Shown: one piece after another, positions 28,243-36,534 of the stretch
Numbering within the stretch: position 1 is the first letter of the stretch
Layout of the letters: each line of letters starts with the position of its first letter
Origin: Rhodanobacter soli
GTDB lineage: Bacteria; Pseudomonadota; Gammaproteobacteria; Xanthomonadales; Rhodanobacteraceae
DNA length: 64,000 nt
Assembly (NCBI RefSeq): GCF_040548735.1
Contig: NZ_JBEPSD010000001.1
Span: 2,108,001 to 2,172,000, forward strand
Direction of reading: 5' to 3'
The notes under the pieces: model-generated
Database searches by the model: none
What the model saw: only the letters and a program-made list of their open reading frames with translations
What the model was told of the DNA's origin: nothing
Position numbers and translations under genes: made by a program

Positions 28243-30891
28243 ATGGACAGTCGCGGCGAGTCCGATCCCGCGATCCCGATGCCTTCGTCGTGGCGACTGA
28301 CGGCCTGGCTGTGGAGCCTGCTCGCCCTGCTCACGGGACTGGCGCTGGCGCTGGCCGTGCACCATCAGCAGAAACAGCGGCAGGAGGTGGAACGGACCTT
28401 CCTCCGCGACGAACTGGCCAACAAGACCTACGCCGGGTTGCAGGGCAAGCTGCATTCGGCGGAGTCGCTGCTGCGCGCGGTGCAGACCCTGTTCCTCGCC
28501 TCGGACGAAGTGACCGCGACCGAGTTCAACAGCTTCTATAACAACCTGCATCCCCGCGAACAGTTTCCCAGCCTGCTTGCGCTGGCCTATGCGCAGCGTG
28601 AGCCGGGGCCCGATGGCGTGCACTACGTGACGCGCTGGGTCGAGCCGATGATGGGGAACGAGGCGGTGGTCGGGCTCGACGTGGGCGCGCAGCCGAACAA
28701 TCTCGCCGGGCTGCTGGCCTCGCGCGACAGCGACCGGGCAACCTTGTCGGCACCGTTCCGGCCGGTGCAGCAGCCGGCTGCCGCGGGAGCGGATGACGGC
28801 ATCACGCTGCGGCTGCCGGTATTCGCTCCGGGGGACCCGCCGCAGTCGGTCGAGGAGCGGCGGCAACGCCTGCGCGGCTCGATCGCGGTGTCGTTCCGGG
28901 CGAGCCGCCTGATCGGCAATGCCTTGCCGGACAAGGCGGCCCAGGAGCTGCGCCTGCGCCTCAGCGACGTCACCGATGCGCGGCACGTGCTGCCGCTGTT
29001 CGATTCGGATCCGGGCGCTGCGATGGCGACGGACGGCTACCGGTTCGAGCGCCAGCTGGCCTATGGCGGCCGGGTGTGGAACGTGTTGATGCAAGCGCGC
29101 GATTCCCACGCGCTCGCCGTCGACTGGCGCCGGTCCGCCTTGCCCGCCGGCCTGCTGGCGAGCCTGTTGCTGGCGTTGCTGGTGTACTCCATCGTGAGCA
29201 CACGCCAGCGCGCGCTCGAGCTGGGTTGGCGGATGAGTCGCCGCTTCCGCGAGAGCGAGGAGCGCTTCCGTGCGTTGAACGAATTGCTGCCGGCGCTGGT
29301 GCTGCTGGCGGAGGTCGATGGCGGGCAGATCACCTACGCGAACCAGGCCTCGCGCGACCGCCTAGGCGAGCACGTGACCGAACGGCAACTGGCCGACCTG
29401 TTCGAGGACCAGGATCTGCGCACGCAACTGCAGGATGCCGACACCCGCGGCTGCAGCCGGATCGAGGCGGCCCTGCATAACGGCGAAGGCGTACGCTTCT
29501 GGGCCAGCGTGGCGATCTCGCGGGTGCTGCTGAGCGGTCGCGGCAAGCTGCTGATGGTGGCCAGCGACATCAGCGAGCAACGCCAGCTGACCGAGTTGCT
29601 GAGCCATCAGGCCAGCCACGACGCGCTGACGGAGCTGTACAACCGGCGCGAATTCGAACGCCGCCTGCACGGCGCGCTGGTGGCGACCGCGGTCGGCACT
29701 CCGCTGGCCGTGCTGCTGTACATCGACCTCGACCAGTTCAAGCTGATCAACGACACCTCCGGCCATCTCGCCGGCGACCAGTTGCTGGCCCAGCTGGCGA
29801 TCGTGATGCGCAAGCAGCTGGGCGGCACCGACGTGCTGGCGCGACTCGGCGGCGACGAGTTCGGCGTGCTGGTGGCCAACGTGGCCGACCTCGCGGACGC
29901 CGAACGGATCGCCGAGCGCGTGCGCCGCTGCATCGACGGCTACGTGTTCATCTGGGAACAGCGCAGCTACACGATCAGCGCCAGCATCGGCGGCGTCGCG
30001 ATCGACCGCCCCGGCATCCTGGTGAAAGACCTGCTGTCACAGGCCGACACCGCCTGCTACATGGCCAAGGAACTCGGCCGCAACCGCGTGCATTTCTATT
30101 CCGAAAGCGACGACGAAACGGTGCGCCGGCACAGCGAGATGGAATGGGCGAACCGGCTGCGCTGGGCAATCGACGAGCATCGCCTGGTGCTCACCTACCA
30201 GGAGATCTGGCCGCTGCCGCTGGCCGCCGGCGGCGAACCCGACATCGAGATGCTGCTGCGCTTCCGCGAGGAATCCGGCCAGCTGGTGGTGCCCGGTGTG
30301 TTCATGCCCGCGGCCGAGCGCTACGGCCTGATGCCGGTGGTCGACCGCTGGGTGATCGAGACCACGCTGGCGAACTTCGACCGGCTGCACCCGACCGGCG
30401 GCGTGCTGCGCATGGTGGCGATCAACCTGTCCGGCGCCAGCGTCGAGGACGAGGCGCTGGCCGGACTGATCATCGACATGCTGCGCCGTTACCGGGTGGA
30501 GCCGTCGCGGGTCTGCTTCGAGATCACCGAGACCGTGGCGGTGCGCAACCTGTCGCAGGTGGTGCGCTTCATGGAGCAACTGCGTGCGGTGGGCTGCAAG
30601 ATCGCGCTGGACGATTTCGGCGCCGGCATGTCCTCGTTCACCTATTTGAAGAACCTGCCGCTGGACATCATCAAGATCGACGGCAGCTTCGTGCGCGACA
30701 TGCTCACCGACCCGGTCAGCCACCTGATGGTCAGGGCGGTCACCGACATCGGCCATCGGCTCGGCCTGGAGGTGGTCGCCGAATGGGTAGCCGACGCGGA
30801 AACCGTGCAGGCGCTGGCGGCGCTGGGGGTGAACCGGGTGCAGGGTTTCAGCCTGCACCGGCCCGAACTGGCGCTGTTCCAGCGCGACTGA
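28243..30891 (+). CDS. CHASE-PAS-GGDEF-EAL cyclic-di-GMP signalling protein
   Basis: An 882-residue membrane sensor for cyclic di-GMP turnover. Order: membrane helix (about 17-38), periplasmic CHASE domain (about 65-280), second helix (about 295-318), PAS (about 340-450), GGDEF (motif GGDEF at 536-540) and EAL domain. The GGDEF motif is intact, but the RxxD inhibitory site is GGTD, so product inhibition is probably lost. The EAL motif reads EML (669-671), while DDFGAGMSSF and IIKIDGSFV are kept, so phosphodiesterase activity is possible. The start is uncertain: ATG at 28243 has only a weak ribosome-binding site, and in-frame GTG codons exist at 28159 and 28186. The ArsR-type gene follows 61 bp downstream. 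Confidence 0.92.
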   Translation: MDSRGESDPAIPMPSSWRLTAWLWSLLALLTGLALALAVHHQQKQRQEVERTFLRDELANKTYAGLQGKLHSAESLLRAVQTLFLASDEVTATEFNSFYNNLHPREQFPSLLALAYAQREPGPDGVHYVTRWVEPMMGNEAVVGLDVGAQPNNLAGLLASRDSDRATLSAPFRPVQQPAAAGADDGITLRLPVFAPGDPPQSVEERRQRLRGSIAVSFRASRLIGNALPDKAAQELRLRLSDVTDARHVLPLFDSDPGAAMATDGYRFERQLAYGGRVWNVLMQARDSHALAVDWRRSALPAGLLASLLLALLVYSIVSTRQRALELGWRMSRRFRESEERFRALNELLPALVLLAEVDGGQITYANQASRDRLGEHVTERQLADLFEDQDLRTQLQDADTRGCSRIEAALHNGEGVRFWASVAISRVLLSGRGKLLMVASDISEQRQLTELLSHQASHDALTELYNRREFERRLHGALVATAVGTPLAVLLYIDLDQFKLINDTSGHLAGDQLLAQLAIVMRKQLGGTDVLARLGGDEFGVLVANVADLADAERIAERVRRCIDGYVFIWEQRSYTISASIGGVAIDRPGILVKDLLSQADTACYMAKELGRNRVHFYSESDDETVRRHSEMEWANRLRWAIDEHRLVLTYQEIWPLPLAAGGEPDIEMLLRFREESGQLVVPGVFMPAAERYGLMPVVDRWVIETTLANFDRLHPTGGVLRMVAINLSGASVEDEALAGLIIDMLRRYRVEPSRVCFEITETVAVRNLSQVVRFMEQLRAVGCKIALDDFGAGMSSFTYLKNLPLDIIKIDGSFVRDMLTDPVSHLMVRAVTDIGHRLGLEVVAEWVADAETVQALAALGVNRVQGFSLHRPELALFQRD

Positions 30892-30952
30892 GGGCGCCGC
30901 CGTTTCGTTGCGCGGCGAAGCGTCCGGGCAACACGCTGGCTAGACTGCACGC

Positions 30953-31639
30953 ATGGACGAAGCCGCACCGCTCAATCGCTACCAACTGGCCGAACTCGGT
31001 AGCCTGCTGGCCGAGCCGGCACGCGCCGCGATGCTGCTGGCCCTGGTCGACGGCACCGCGCGACCGGCGGGCGAGCTGGCGCAGGCAGCCGGGATCAGCC
31101 CGGCCACTGCCAGCGCGCATCTGCGCCGGCTGCTCGACGGCGGCCTGCTGGCGTTGCAGGCGCAGGGCCGGCATCGCTACTACCGCCTCGCCGACGAACG
31201 CGTCGCGGCGATGCTGGAATCGTTGTCGCTGGCCCGCGCCCCGGCGCTGCACGCGCTGCCGGCCAAGGGCGATGCGCAACTGCGCCGTGCCCGTTGCTGC
31301 TATCGCCACCTGGCCGGCGCGCTGGGCGTGGCGTTCTGCGCCACGTTGCTGCAACGCGACTGGCTGCACACCGGTACGCGCGGCCTGCAGCTGTTGCCTA
31401 CCGGCGTCGACGCGCTGGTCGGCAGCGGACTACCGTTGCCGAACGTGGCCAGGCTGTACGGCCGCAGCTGCCTGGACTGGACCGAGCGGCGCATGCATCT
31501 GGGCGGACCGCTTGGCGTGGCGCTGACCGCGGCGATGCTCGAGGCCGGCTGGTTGCGGCCGCTGCCGCACGGCCGCGCGCTGCAACCCAGCGCCGACGGC
31601 CTGCGCCGGCTGGGCCTGCTGGGCGTGTCGCTGGATTGA
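30953..31639 (+). CDS. ArsR/helix-turn-helix transcriptional regulator
   Basis: A 228-residue regulator. An ArsR-type winged helix occupies about residues 8-85 (LAELGSLLAEPARAAMLLAL, AGISPATASAHLRRLLDGGL, GRHRYYRLADERVAAML). A longer C-terminal half (about 105-228) ends GLRRLGLLGVSLD and is not a known metal-binding tail; this larger form is common among ArsR regulators without metal sites. CxxxxCH-like metal ligands are missing apart from a few isolated Cys. It is followed by the convergent M28 peptidase gene 21 bp away. Target and effector are unknown. Confidence 0.87.
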   Translation: MDEAAPLNRYQLAELGSLLAEPARAAMLLALVDGTARPAGELAQAAGISPATASAHLRRLLDGGLLALQAQGRHRYYRLADERVAAMLESLSLARAPALHALPAKGDAQLRRARCCYRHLAGALGVAFCATLLQRDWLHTGTRGLQLLPTGVDALVGSGLPLPNVARLYGRSCLDWTERRMHLGGPLGVALTAAMLEAGWLRPLPHGRALQPSADGLRRLGLLGVSLD

Positions 31640-31660
31640 GCGAGCGCTGCCGGCGCCGCT

Positions 31661-33055
31661 TCAGCGACCGGCGCTGCTCGACGCCGCTGCCGGCGAACGC
31701 TCGAAGCTGCCGGCATAGCCGGGGAACACCACCGGGCTCTCGTAGCCGTCGGCCGAGACCGACGACACGCCGAAAAACCAGTCGTCGATCACCACGTCCT
31801 GCAGCACCGCGTGGTCGACGTCGCCGACCGCGCGCTGGTGCTGCCATTGCGCCGCGGTGGTGTCGCGCCAGTGCACGCGATAGCCGGCGGCGCCGGGCAC
31901 CTTGCGCCAGCTGAGCGTGGTGTCGGTGGCCAGCGCGCCCTTGCTGTCGACACCGGTGGGCGGCGCGGGCGCGCGACTCAGTGCGGCCATGGTGATGGCG
32001 TTCAATGCGGTGACGCGGGCGAGGTAGCGGAAGTCGATGCCGTCGATGGTGTCGCCGTAGCGTACGCCGCCCTCGCTGCGCAGGTCCTGGTGCTGCCGGG
32101 TGTAGTTCTCGTGCGCCTCGGTGACCCGCACGGCGGGGTAGCCCGCTTCCAGGAACGGCACCTGGTCGCCGCCGCGGCCGTAGCGGTCGGTGCGGTAGAC
32201 CATGCGCACCTGGAAGTCGGGCAGGTAGCTGTCGGCGAGGCGGTCGATGTAGCGGGCGAGGTTGCGCGAGGGAGAATCCACCTCGCCGCCGTGGTAGCGG
32301 CGGTAGTCCGCCTCGGCTGCCGTCTCGTTGCTCTTGGTGCCCTCGGAGAACACGCGCACGTGGGTGTTGTCGATCACGCCGTTCTGGCCCTGGCTGTTCC
32401 CCACGATGTCGTTGTTGAGCTGGGCCTCGACCTGCCAGCCGTGCGCAACGGCGTAGTCGGCCAGCACCTTGCCGCCGTACAGGCCCTGCTCCTCGCCGGA
32501 CAAGGCGGCGAATACCAGGGTGGCGTCGTTGTCCTGTTTCGACAGCAGCCGCGCCGCCTCGATCAAGGCAGCGACGCCGGAAGCGTCGTCGTTGGCGCCG
32601 GGCGCGTCGCTGGTGGCGTTCATCACGTCGGTGACGCGCGAGTCGAGGTGGCCGGTCATCACGATCACCCGGTTCGGGTCGCGCTTGCCGCGCTTGATCG
32701 CGACCACGTCCATCACTTCGGTCGGTTTTGGTGCGCGCTTGCCGGTGAACGTCTGCGACGGGGTGATCACCTCGATGCAGCCGCCGCAGTCACGCGAGAT
32801 CGCCTCGAAGCGCGACTTCACCCAGCGTCGCGCGGCGCCGATGCCGCGTGTATCGGATGTCGTGTCGGACAGGGTGTGGCGGGTGCCGAAGCCGACCAGC
32901 TTCGTGATCGTGGCGCGCAGTTCCACCTCGCTGGGGGCGTGAGCCAGCGCATGCAGTGCCGGCTGTTCATGCGGCATCGCCGGCGCGGGTTGCGCCGCTG
33001 CGGCGGTCGATGTGGCGAGCAGGGCGAACAGGAGCAGGGAGGTGATCCGGGACAT
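31661..33055 (-). CDS. exported M28-family zinc aminopeptidase
   Basis: A 464-residue secreted metallopeptidase. A signal peptide (MSRITSLLLFALLATSTAAAAQ) is followed by the M28 domain. Zinc ligands and catalytic residues are visible: His136 and Asp138 in TGHLDSR, Asp156 in GANDDASG, Glu188/Glu189 in SGEEQG, and a later NNDIVG and AGYPAVRVTEAHENYTRQH. The C-terminal 90 residues (LSWRKVPGAAGYRVHWRDT) look like a fibronectin type III-like module. The ATG at 33055 is spaced 9 bases from GGAGA; another ATG three codons upstream overlaps that site. It is likely exported via Sec and perhaps on through the type II system encoded nearby. It is codirectional with the sedolisin gene 160 bp upstream. 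Confidence 0.93.
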   Translation of the reverse strand: MSRITSLLLFALLATSTAAAAQPAPAMPHEQPALHALAHAPSEVELRATITKLVGFGTRHTLSDTTSDTRGIGAARRWVKSRFEAISRDCGGCIEVITPSQTFTGKRAPKPTEVMDVVAIKRGKRDPNRVIVMTGHLDSRVTDVMNATSDAPGANDDASGVAALIEAARLLSKQDNDATLVFAALSGEEQGLYGGKVLADYAVAHGWQVEAQLNNDIVGNSQGQNGVIDNTHVRVFSEGTKSNETAAEADYRRYHGGEVDSPSRNLARYIDRLADSYLPDFQVRMVYRTDRYGRGGDQVPFLEAGYPAVRVTEAHENYTRQHQDLRSEGGVRYGDTIDGIDFRYLARVTALNAITMAALSRAPAPPTGVDSKGALATDTTLSWRKVPGAAGYRVHWRDTTAAQWQHQRAVGDVDHAVLQDVVIDDWFFGVSSVSADGYESPVVFPGYAGSFERSPAAASSSAGR

Positions 33056-33215
33056 CGCGTGCATTCTCCGGCGGTAAAGCCGGCACGATACAACGTTGGC
33101 GCAACGGGCCGATGTGCGCTTGCACCATCGAAAACCACGAGGCCCGGTCGTTGCCGGCCGGGCCTCGGGTTGCTGCCGGCGCGCTTCCTTGCGCGCCGGT
33201 GCTGCAGTCAGCCGC

Positions 33216-35732
33216 TTACGGCGTGTAGCTGCCGGTCAGCGTGACGCCGCTGTAGCTGCTGTAGGCACGCACCATGACGTAGTACGTGCCCGCCGTCGGC
33301 GCCGAGGCGGTGCAGCTCTCGCTGTTGCCGGTGACGTACGGACGGCAGTCGTAGCTGCTGGTGGTCGGCGTCGAACCGAGCTTGACGTACAGGTCGGCGT
33401 CGCCGGTGCCGCCGGCGATCTTGATGTTGAGATTACTGGCCCCGCTCGGCACGACCATCGTGTAGTACAGGGCGTTGCCCGTGGTCGCGCTCAGGCCGGA
33501 CACCGGCACGCCGTTCTGCAGCACGTTGCCGCCGCCGCTGCTGGTGCTCCAGGTGGCCTTGACGCTGACCCCGGAGAACGCGGTGTAGCCGTTCAGCATG
33601 ACGTAGTAGGTGCCGGCCTGCGGCGAGGCCACGGTGCAGCTCTCGTTGTTGCCGGTGACGTACGGGCGGCAGTCGTAGCTGGACAGGGTCGGGGCGGAGC
33701 CGAACTTCGTGTACAGGTCGGCATCGCCGGTACCGCCGGACTCGGAGATCACCAGGTTGCTGGCGCCGGCCGGGATCACCACGGTGTAGAACAGCTGCGC
33801 GCCGGTGGCACCGGACTGGCCGGTGAGCGCCACGCCGTTCTGCAGCACGTTGCCGCCACCGCCACCGCTGGAGACCGTCACCGACTGCGTCTTGGTGTTG
33901 GTCGCGCCGCTGTTGTCGGTTACCTGCAGCGATACGGTATAGGTGCCGGCGGCGCTGTAGGTGTGGCTCGGGTTGGTCGCGGTCGAGGTGCTGCCGTCGC
34001 CGAAGTTCCACGAGCGCGAGGCGATCGAGCCGTCGCTGTCGGTGGAGCTGTCGGTGAAGTTCACGGTCAGGCCGCTGATCGAATCGCTGAAGTTGGCGAC
34101 CGGCGGCACGTTGGCCGGCGGCGAACCGCCACCGATGTCGTTGGCGGCGCCGCTGATGATCAGTTCGCCGCGACCGGTGGCCAGGTCGTAGCCGGCGCTG
34201 GCGGTCTCGCCGCCGTTGTTGCCCGAGGTGATGTCGTGGAAATCGGACGCCGGCAGCTGGTACAGCAGCGGTGCGGCAAAGCCGACGTTGGAACCCTTGA
34301 TCGCGATGACGCGCGCCCAGGCACCGGCAAACAACGGAGCGGACAGGCTGGTGCCGCCGTATTGCTGGGTGGCACCGTTGACGATGATCTTCGAGCCCGA
34401 GTTGGGATCGGCGTCATAGGCGATGTCCGGCAGACCGCGCTTGCTGCCCGGAGCCACGCCGTTCTGCCAGCTGGGCTGCGGCTCGAAGGTGCTGGAGCTG
34501 CCGCCGCCGCTGGTCCACACGGTGGCGCTGGTCCAGGTGGTGGTGGAAGCGTTCAGGGTGGTGCCGCCCACCGCCACCACGTACTGCGACGCGGCCGGCC
34601 AGCTCGGCGTGACACCGCCGTCGCCGCACTCGTCGGCGCCGGAGTCGCCGGTGGAAATGGAGAAGGTCTGCCCCTGCGCCACCGCCTGCTGGAAGATCTG
34701 GTCCTGCGCTGCGGCCGAGCCGTCGCCCTGCGCACTGGTCTCGCACTCGCCCAGCGACACGTTGATGATCTTGGTGGCGTTGGCGTTGACGATGGTGTTG
34801 AAGTCGGCGGTGAGGTTGGCGTTGGACAGGGTCGGGATGTTGTAGAAGATCAGGCTGCCGACCTGGCCGCCGGCCATGCCGACGACGTCCTGGCTGTCCA
34901 GGCTCCATTCGCCCAGGCCGCTGGTGTCGGTGCTGGTGCCGTTGGTGTTGACGGTCTGCGTGGTGACCGTAGCCAGGCCGTTCTGCGAGGTGAACGTGTT
35001 GAGGTCGGTGATGGTCTGGGTGATCTTGCCCTGGGTGACGATGCCCACCGGGACGCCGGCCGCCGTGGCCACGCCGTTGCCGCCGTAGATCGACGAGAAC
35101 TCGGTCGGGTTGTGGCCGGTCACCGCCTGGGTGGTGTAGCCAGCCTGCATCGGCTTGGCGAAGGTGTGCGCCTGGTGCACGCTCTGCAGGCCGATCACCG
35201 ACAGCACGCTGTCCTGCAGCGCGGCCGGAATCTGCACGCCGCTGTTGTTCATGAAGGCCATCCGGCCTTCCTTCGTGCGCACCTTGGTGAAGCTGGTCTT
35301 GAACGCGGCCTGCGCGGTATCCGCGCGGCCATCCGCCGAGACCATCAGGCGGTTCGATGCGATGTGAACATGGGTGAAGCCGGCCGCGGTCAACCACGCC
35401 GCCACTTGATTGGCCTGATCCGCGGTCGGCGAATAATTGTCGACAAACTGCTGGTGCGACATCTTGTGTTCCACCATCGACAGGGTCGAAGTCCTGGCCG
35501 TGGCCAGGAAGGTGTGCAGCTGGGCCGGGTTGCGCAGCTTCAGCGCAACTTCAATGTGCATCGGCTGCGAGGTGGCCAGCGGACCGGTGACCACATCCCC
35601 CTGGCGCAGCTGGGTGGCGTGCTGGTTCAGTGCAACGAAGGCATGGCTGTTTGCTGACGTGGCGTTGGCCGACGCGATGGCGGCCATGCCGATGGCGGCA
35701 GTCAGCAAGGTGAGACGAAAATGGCTTGGCAT
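33216..35732 (-). CDS. secreted S53 serine-carboxyl peptidase (sedolisin) with PKD and two PPC domains
   Basis: An 838-residue secreted protease. Order: signal peptide (LTLLTAAIGMAAIASANA), pro-kumamolisin activation domain (MSHQQFVDNYSPTADQANQV), S53 catalytic domain, PKD domain (SWNFGDGSTSTATNPSHTY), then two tandem PPC domains. The catalytic set is complete: Glu275 and Asp279 in GEWSLDSQD, the oxyanion Asp363 in STGDSGADE and Ser462 in GTSLSAP. The ATG at 35732 follows GGGAGC by 7 bases; upstream extension is unlikely. Sedolisins usually act at acidic pH, and PPC domains are removed or used for surface attachment after secretion. A type II secretion route is plausible given the operon 8 kb away. 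Confidence 0.95.
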   Translation of the reverse strand: MPSHFRLTLLTAAIGMAAIASANATSANSHAFVALNQHATQLRQGDVVTGPLATSQPMHIEVALKLRNPAQLHTFLATARTSTLSMVEHKMSHQQFVDNYSPTADQANQVAAWLTAAGFTHVHIASNRLMVSADGRADTAQAAFKTSFTKVRTKEGRMAFMNNSGVQIPAALQDSVLSVIGLQSVHQAHTFAKPMQAGYTTQAVTGHNPTEFSSIYGGNGVATAAGVPVGIVTQGKITQTITDLNTFTSQNGLATVTTQTVNTNGTSTDTSGLGEWSLDSQDVVGMAGGQVGSLIFYNIPTLSNANLTADFNTIVNANATKIINVSLGECETSAQGDGSAAAQDQIFQQAVAQGQTFSISTGDSGADECGDGGVTPSWPAASQYVVAVGGTTLNASTTTWTSATVWTSGGGSSSTFEPQPSWQNGVAPGSKRGLPDIAYDADPNSGSKIIVNGATQQYGGTSLSAPLFAGAWARVIAIKGSNVGFAAPLLYQLPASDFHDITSGNNGGETASAGYDLATGRGELIISGAANDIGGGSPPANVPPVANFSDSISGLTVNFTDSSTDSDGSIASRSWNFGDGSTSTATNPSHTYSAAGTYTVSLQVTDNSGATNTKTQSVTVSSGGGGGNVLQNGVALTGQSGATGAQLFYTVVIPAGASNLVISESGGTGDADLYTKFGSAPTLSSYDCRPYVTGNNESCTVASPQAGTYYVMLNGYTAFSGVSVKATWSTSSGGGNVLQNGVPVSGLSATTGNALYYTMVVPSGASNLNIKIAGGTGDADLYVKLGSTPTTSSYDCRPYVTGNSESCTASAPTAGTYYVMVRAYSSYSGVTLTGSYTP
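33219..33846 (-). repeat. tandem duplicated PPC domains within the sedolisin gene
   Basis: Two direct repeats of about 300 bp (roughly 33219-33525 and 33543-33846) encode PPC domains with the same landmarks: NVLQNGV, GGTGDADLY.K.GS.PT, SSYDCRPYVTGN.ESC and AGTYYVM. They are joined by a Ser/Gly linker. They arose by duplication inside the gene. Confidence 0.85.
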
Positions 35733-35802
35733 TTGTGAAGCTCCCAAAATGTTTTTTCGAGGCGAACGAAGCCGCTGGGGCCACGTGGACCTCATGAAGT
35801 GA

Positions 35803-35832
35803 GCGCCGTGGATACGGCGCCATGGTTTTTTT
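35803..35832 (+). terminator. hairpin plus T7, terminator-like, rightward
   Basis: GCGCCGT (35803-35809) and ACGGCGC (35814-35820) form a perfect 7-bp stem with loop GGAT, followed by CATGG and seven T (35826-35832). It looks like an intrinsic terminator on the plus strand, yet no plus-strand gene lies upstream. On the minus strand the same stem would fold in the leader of the sedolisin mRNA. Confidence 0.5.
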
Positions 35833-35982
35833 GGATTGCCCAGCGATCCCGTGCGTACTGCGATCGACCCTCCCCCCGTCAATCCCTCCGGGATGTCGCG
35901 CAGGTCTGCCGCCGGATAAATAAACGTCGGTGGCGTGACGTCATCACGGGATCATTCGTCAAGCTCCCCATTGGCGAACTGG

Positions 35983-36026
35983 TTGACGGTAGGGTTTTCG
36001 ACCGAAAACCGTCAATAGGATTTTTT
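35983..36026 (+). terminator. bulged hairpin plus T-run, terminator-like, rightward
   Basis: GGTTTTCG (35993-36000) pairs with CGAAAACC (36003-36010). The stem extends through TTGAC (35983-35987) with GTCAA (36011-36015) across a 5-base bulge. A TTTTTT run follows at about 36021. No gene upstream on this strand explains it; a short untranslated RNA is one possibility. Confidence 0.4.
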
Positions 36027-36082
36027 CAGGGATCGGGTGATTGCCATCACATAATTATCGGATTATGAAAAAGGCTGGATGA

Positions 36083-36096
36083 CGTAATTAACTACG
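36083..36096. repeat. 14-bp dyad motif, copy 1
   Basis: CGTAATTAACTACG, an imperfect palindrome with arms CGTA and TACG. A second copy differing at two positions lies 202 bp to the right. It may be a protein-binding site; the regulator is unknown. Confidence 0.4.
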
Positions 36097-36284
36097 ATTT
36101 TCGAATGAGCGAACAAATCGGAAGTTGGCGCCTGCAGATGGCTTCGTACTGCCGGTTTTGCGCTCGAGACGGCACGGTGAATCCAGTTTTCAGCGGGAAA
36201 ATCGGCACCGTGGCGGTATTATCTCGATCTGCGCCTGCGGCATCTTTGCGCCGCATTTATTTCCCGGGCTTGGCGATTTATTGG

Positions 36285-36298
36285 CGTAATTAGTTACG
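36285..36298. repeat. 14-bp dyad motif, copy 2
   Basis: CGTAATTAGTTACG, matching the copy at 36083 in 12 of 14 positions with the same CGTA...TACG ends. It lies about 240 bp upstream of the flavoprotein start. Confidence 0.4.
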
Positions 36299-36534
36299 TT
36301 TGGAACGATAGTATTATTGATGCTCCGAAAGATATTGCCTCGATGCGCCCTATTGCACCCTGGCATTTCAGCGCATGTCCAGCCATGTCCGATTCATCGT
36401 GGAATGCTCCGTGGCGCAGCGTTGCCCGGATCCAACGGAGTGCGTGGCATGGTGGCGCGATAGATCGCCCACTCGCCGCCGTAGTGCTGAAGCTGCAGGT
36501 TCATTCCGCACAGGCGGCATGCGACCATGCACGG

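Larger units (their letters stand above)
35733..36534. other. 800-bp AT-richer intergenic region, no convincing gene
   Basis: This divergent gap between the sedolisin and flavoprotein genes is less GC-rich than the rest of the window, especially 35990-36330. I find no gene with good coding character. It holds two rightward terminator-like hairpins, a TGACGTCA palindrome at 35936-35943, two copies of a 14-bp motif (36083-36096 and 36285-36298), and a doubtful 44-codon frame on the minus strand next to the flavoprotein start. It must include the sedolisin promoter. Confidence 0.6.

Noticed and set aside
25338..28334. 998-codon open frame opposite hrpB
   Set aside because: Low-complexity Gln/Arg/His translation with no recognisable domain; hrpB motifs are intact on the plus strand.
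36105..36293. 62-codon frame in the AT-rich gap
   Set aside because: No ribosome-binding site, no protein-like pattern, and it covers the segment between the two 14-bp dyads.
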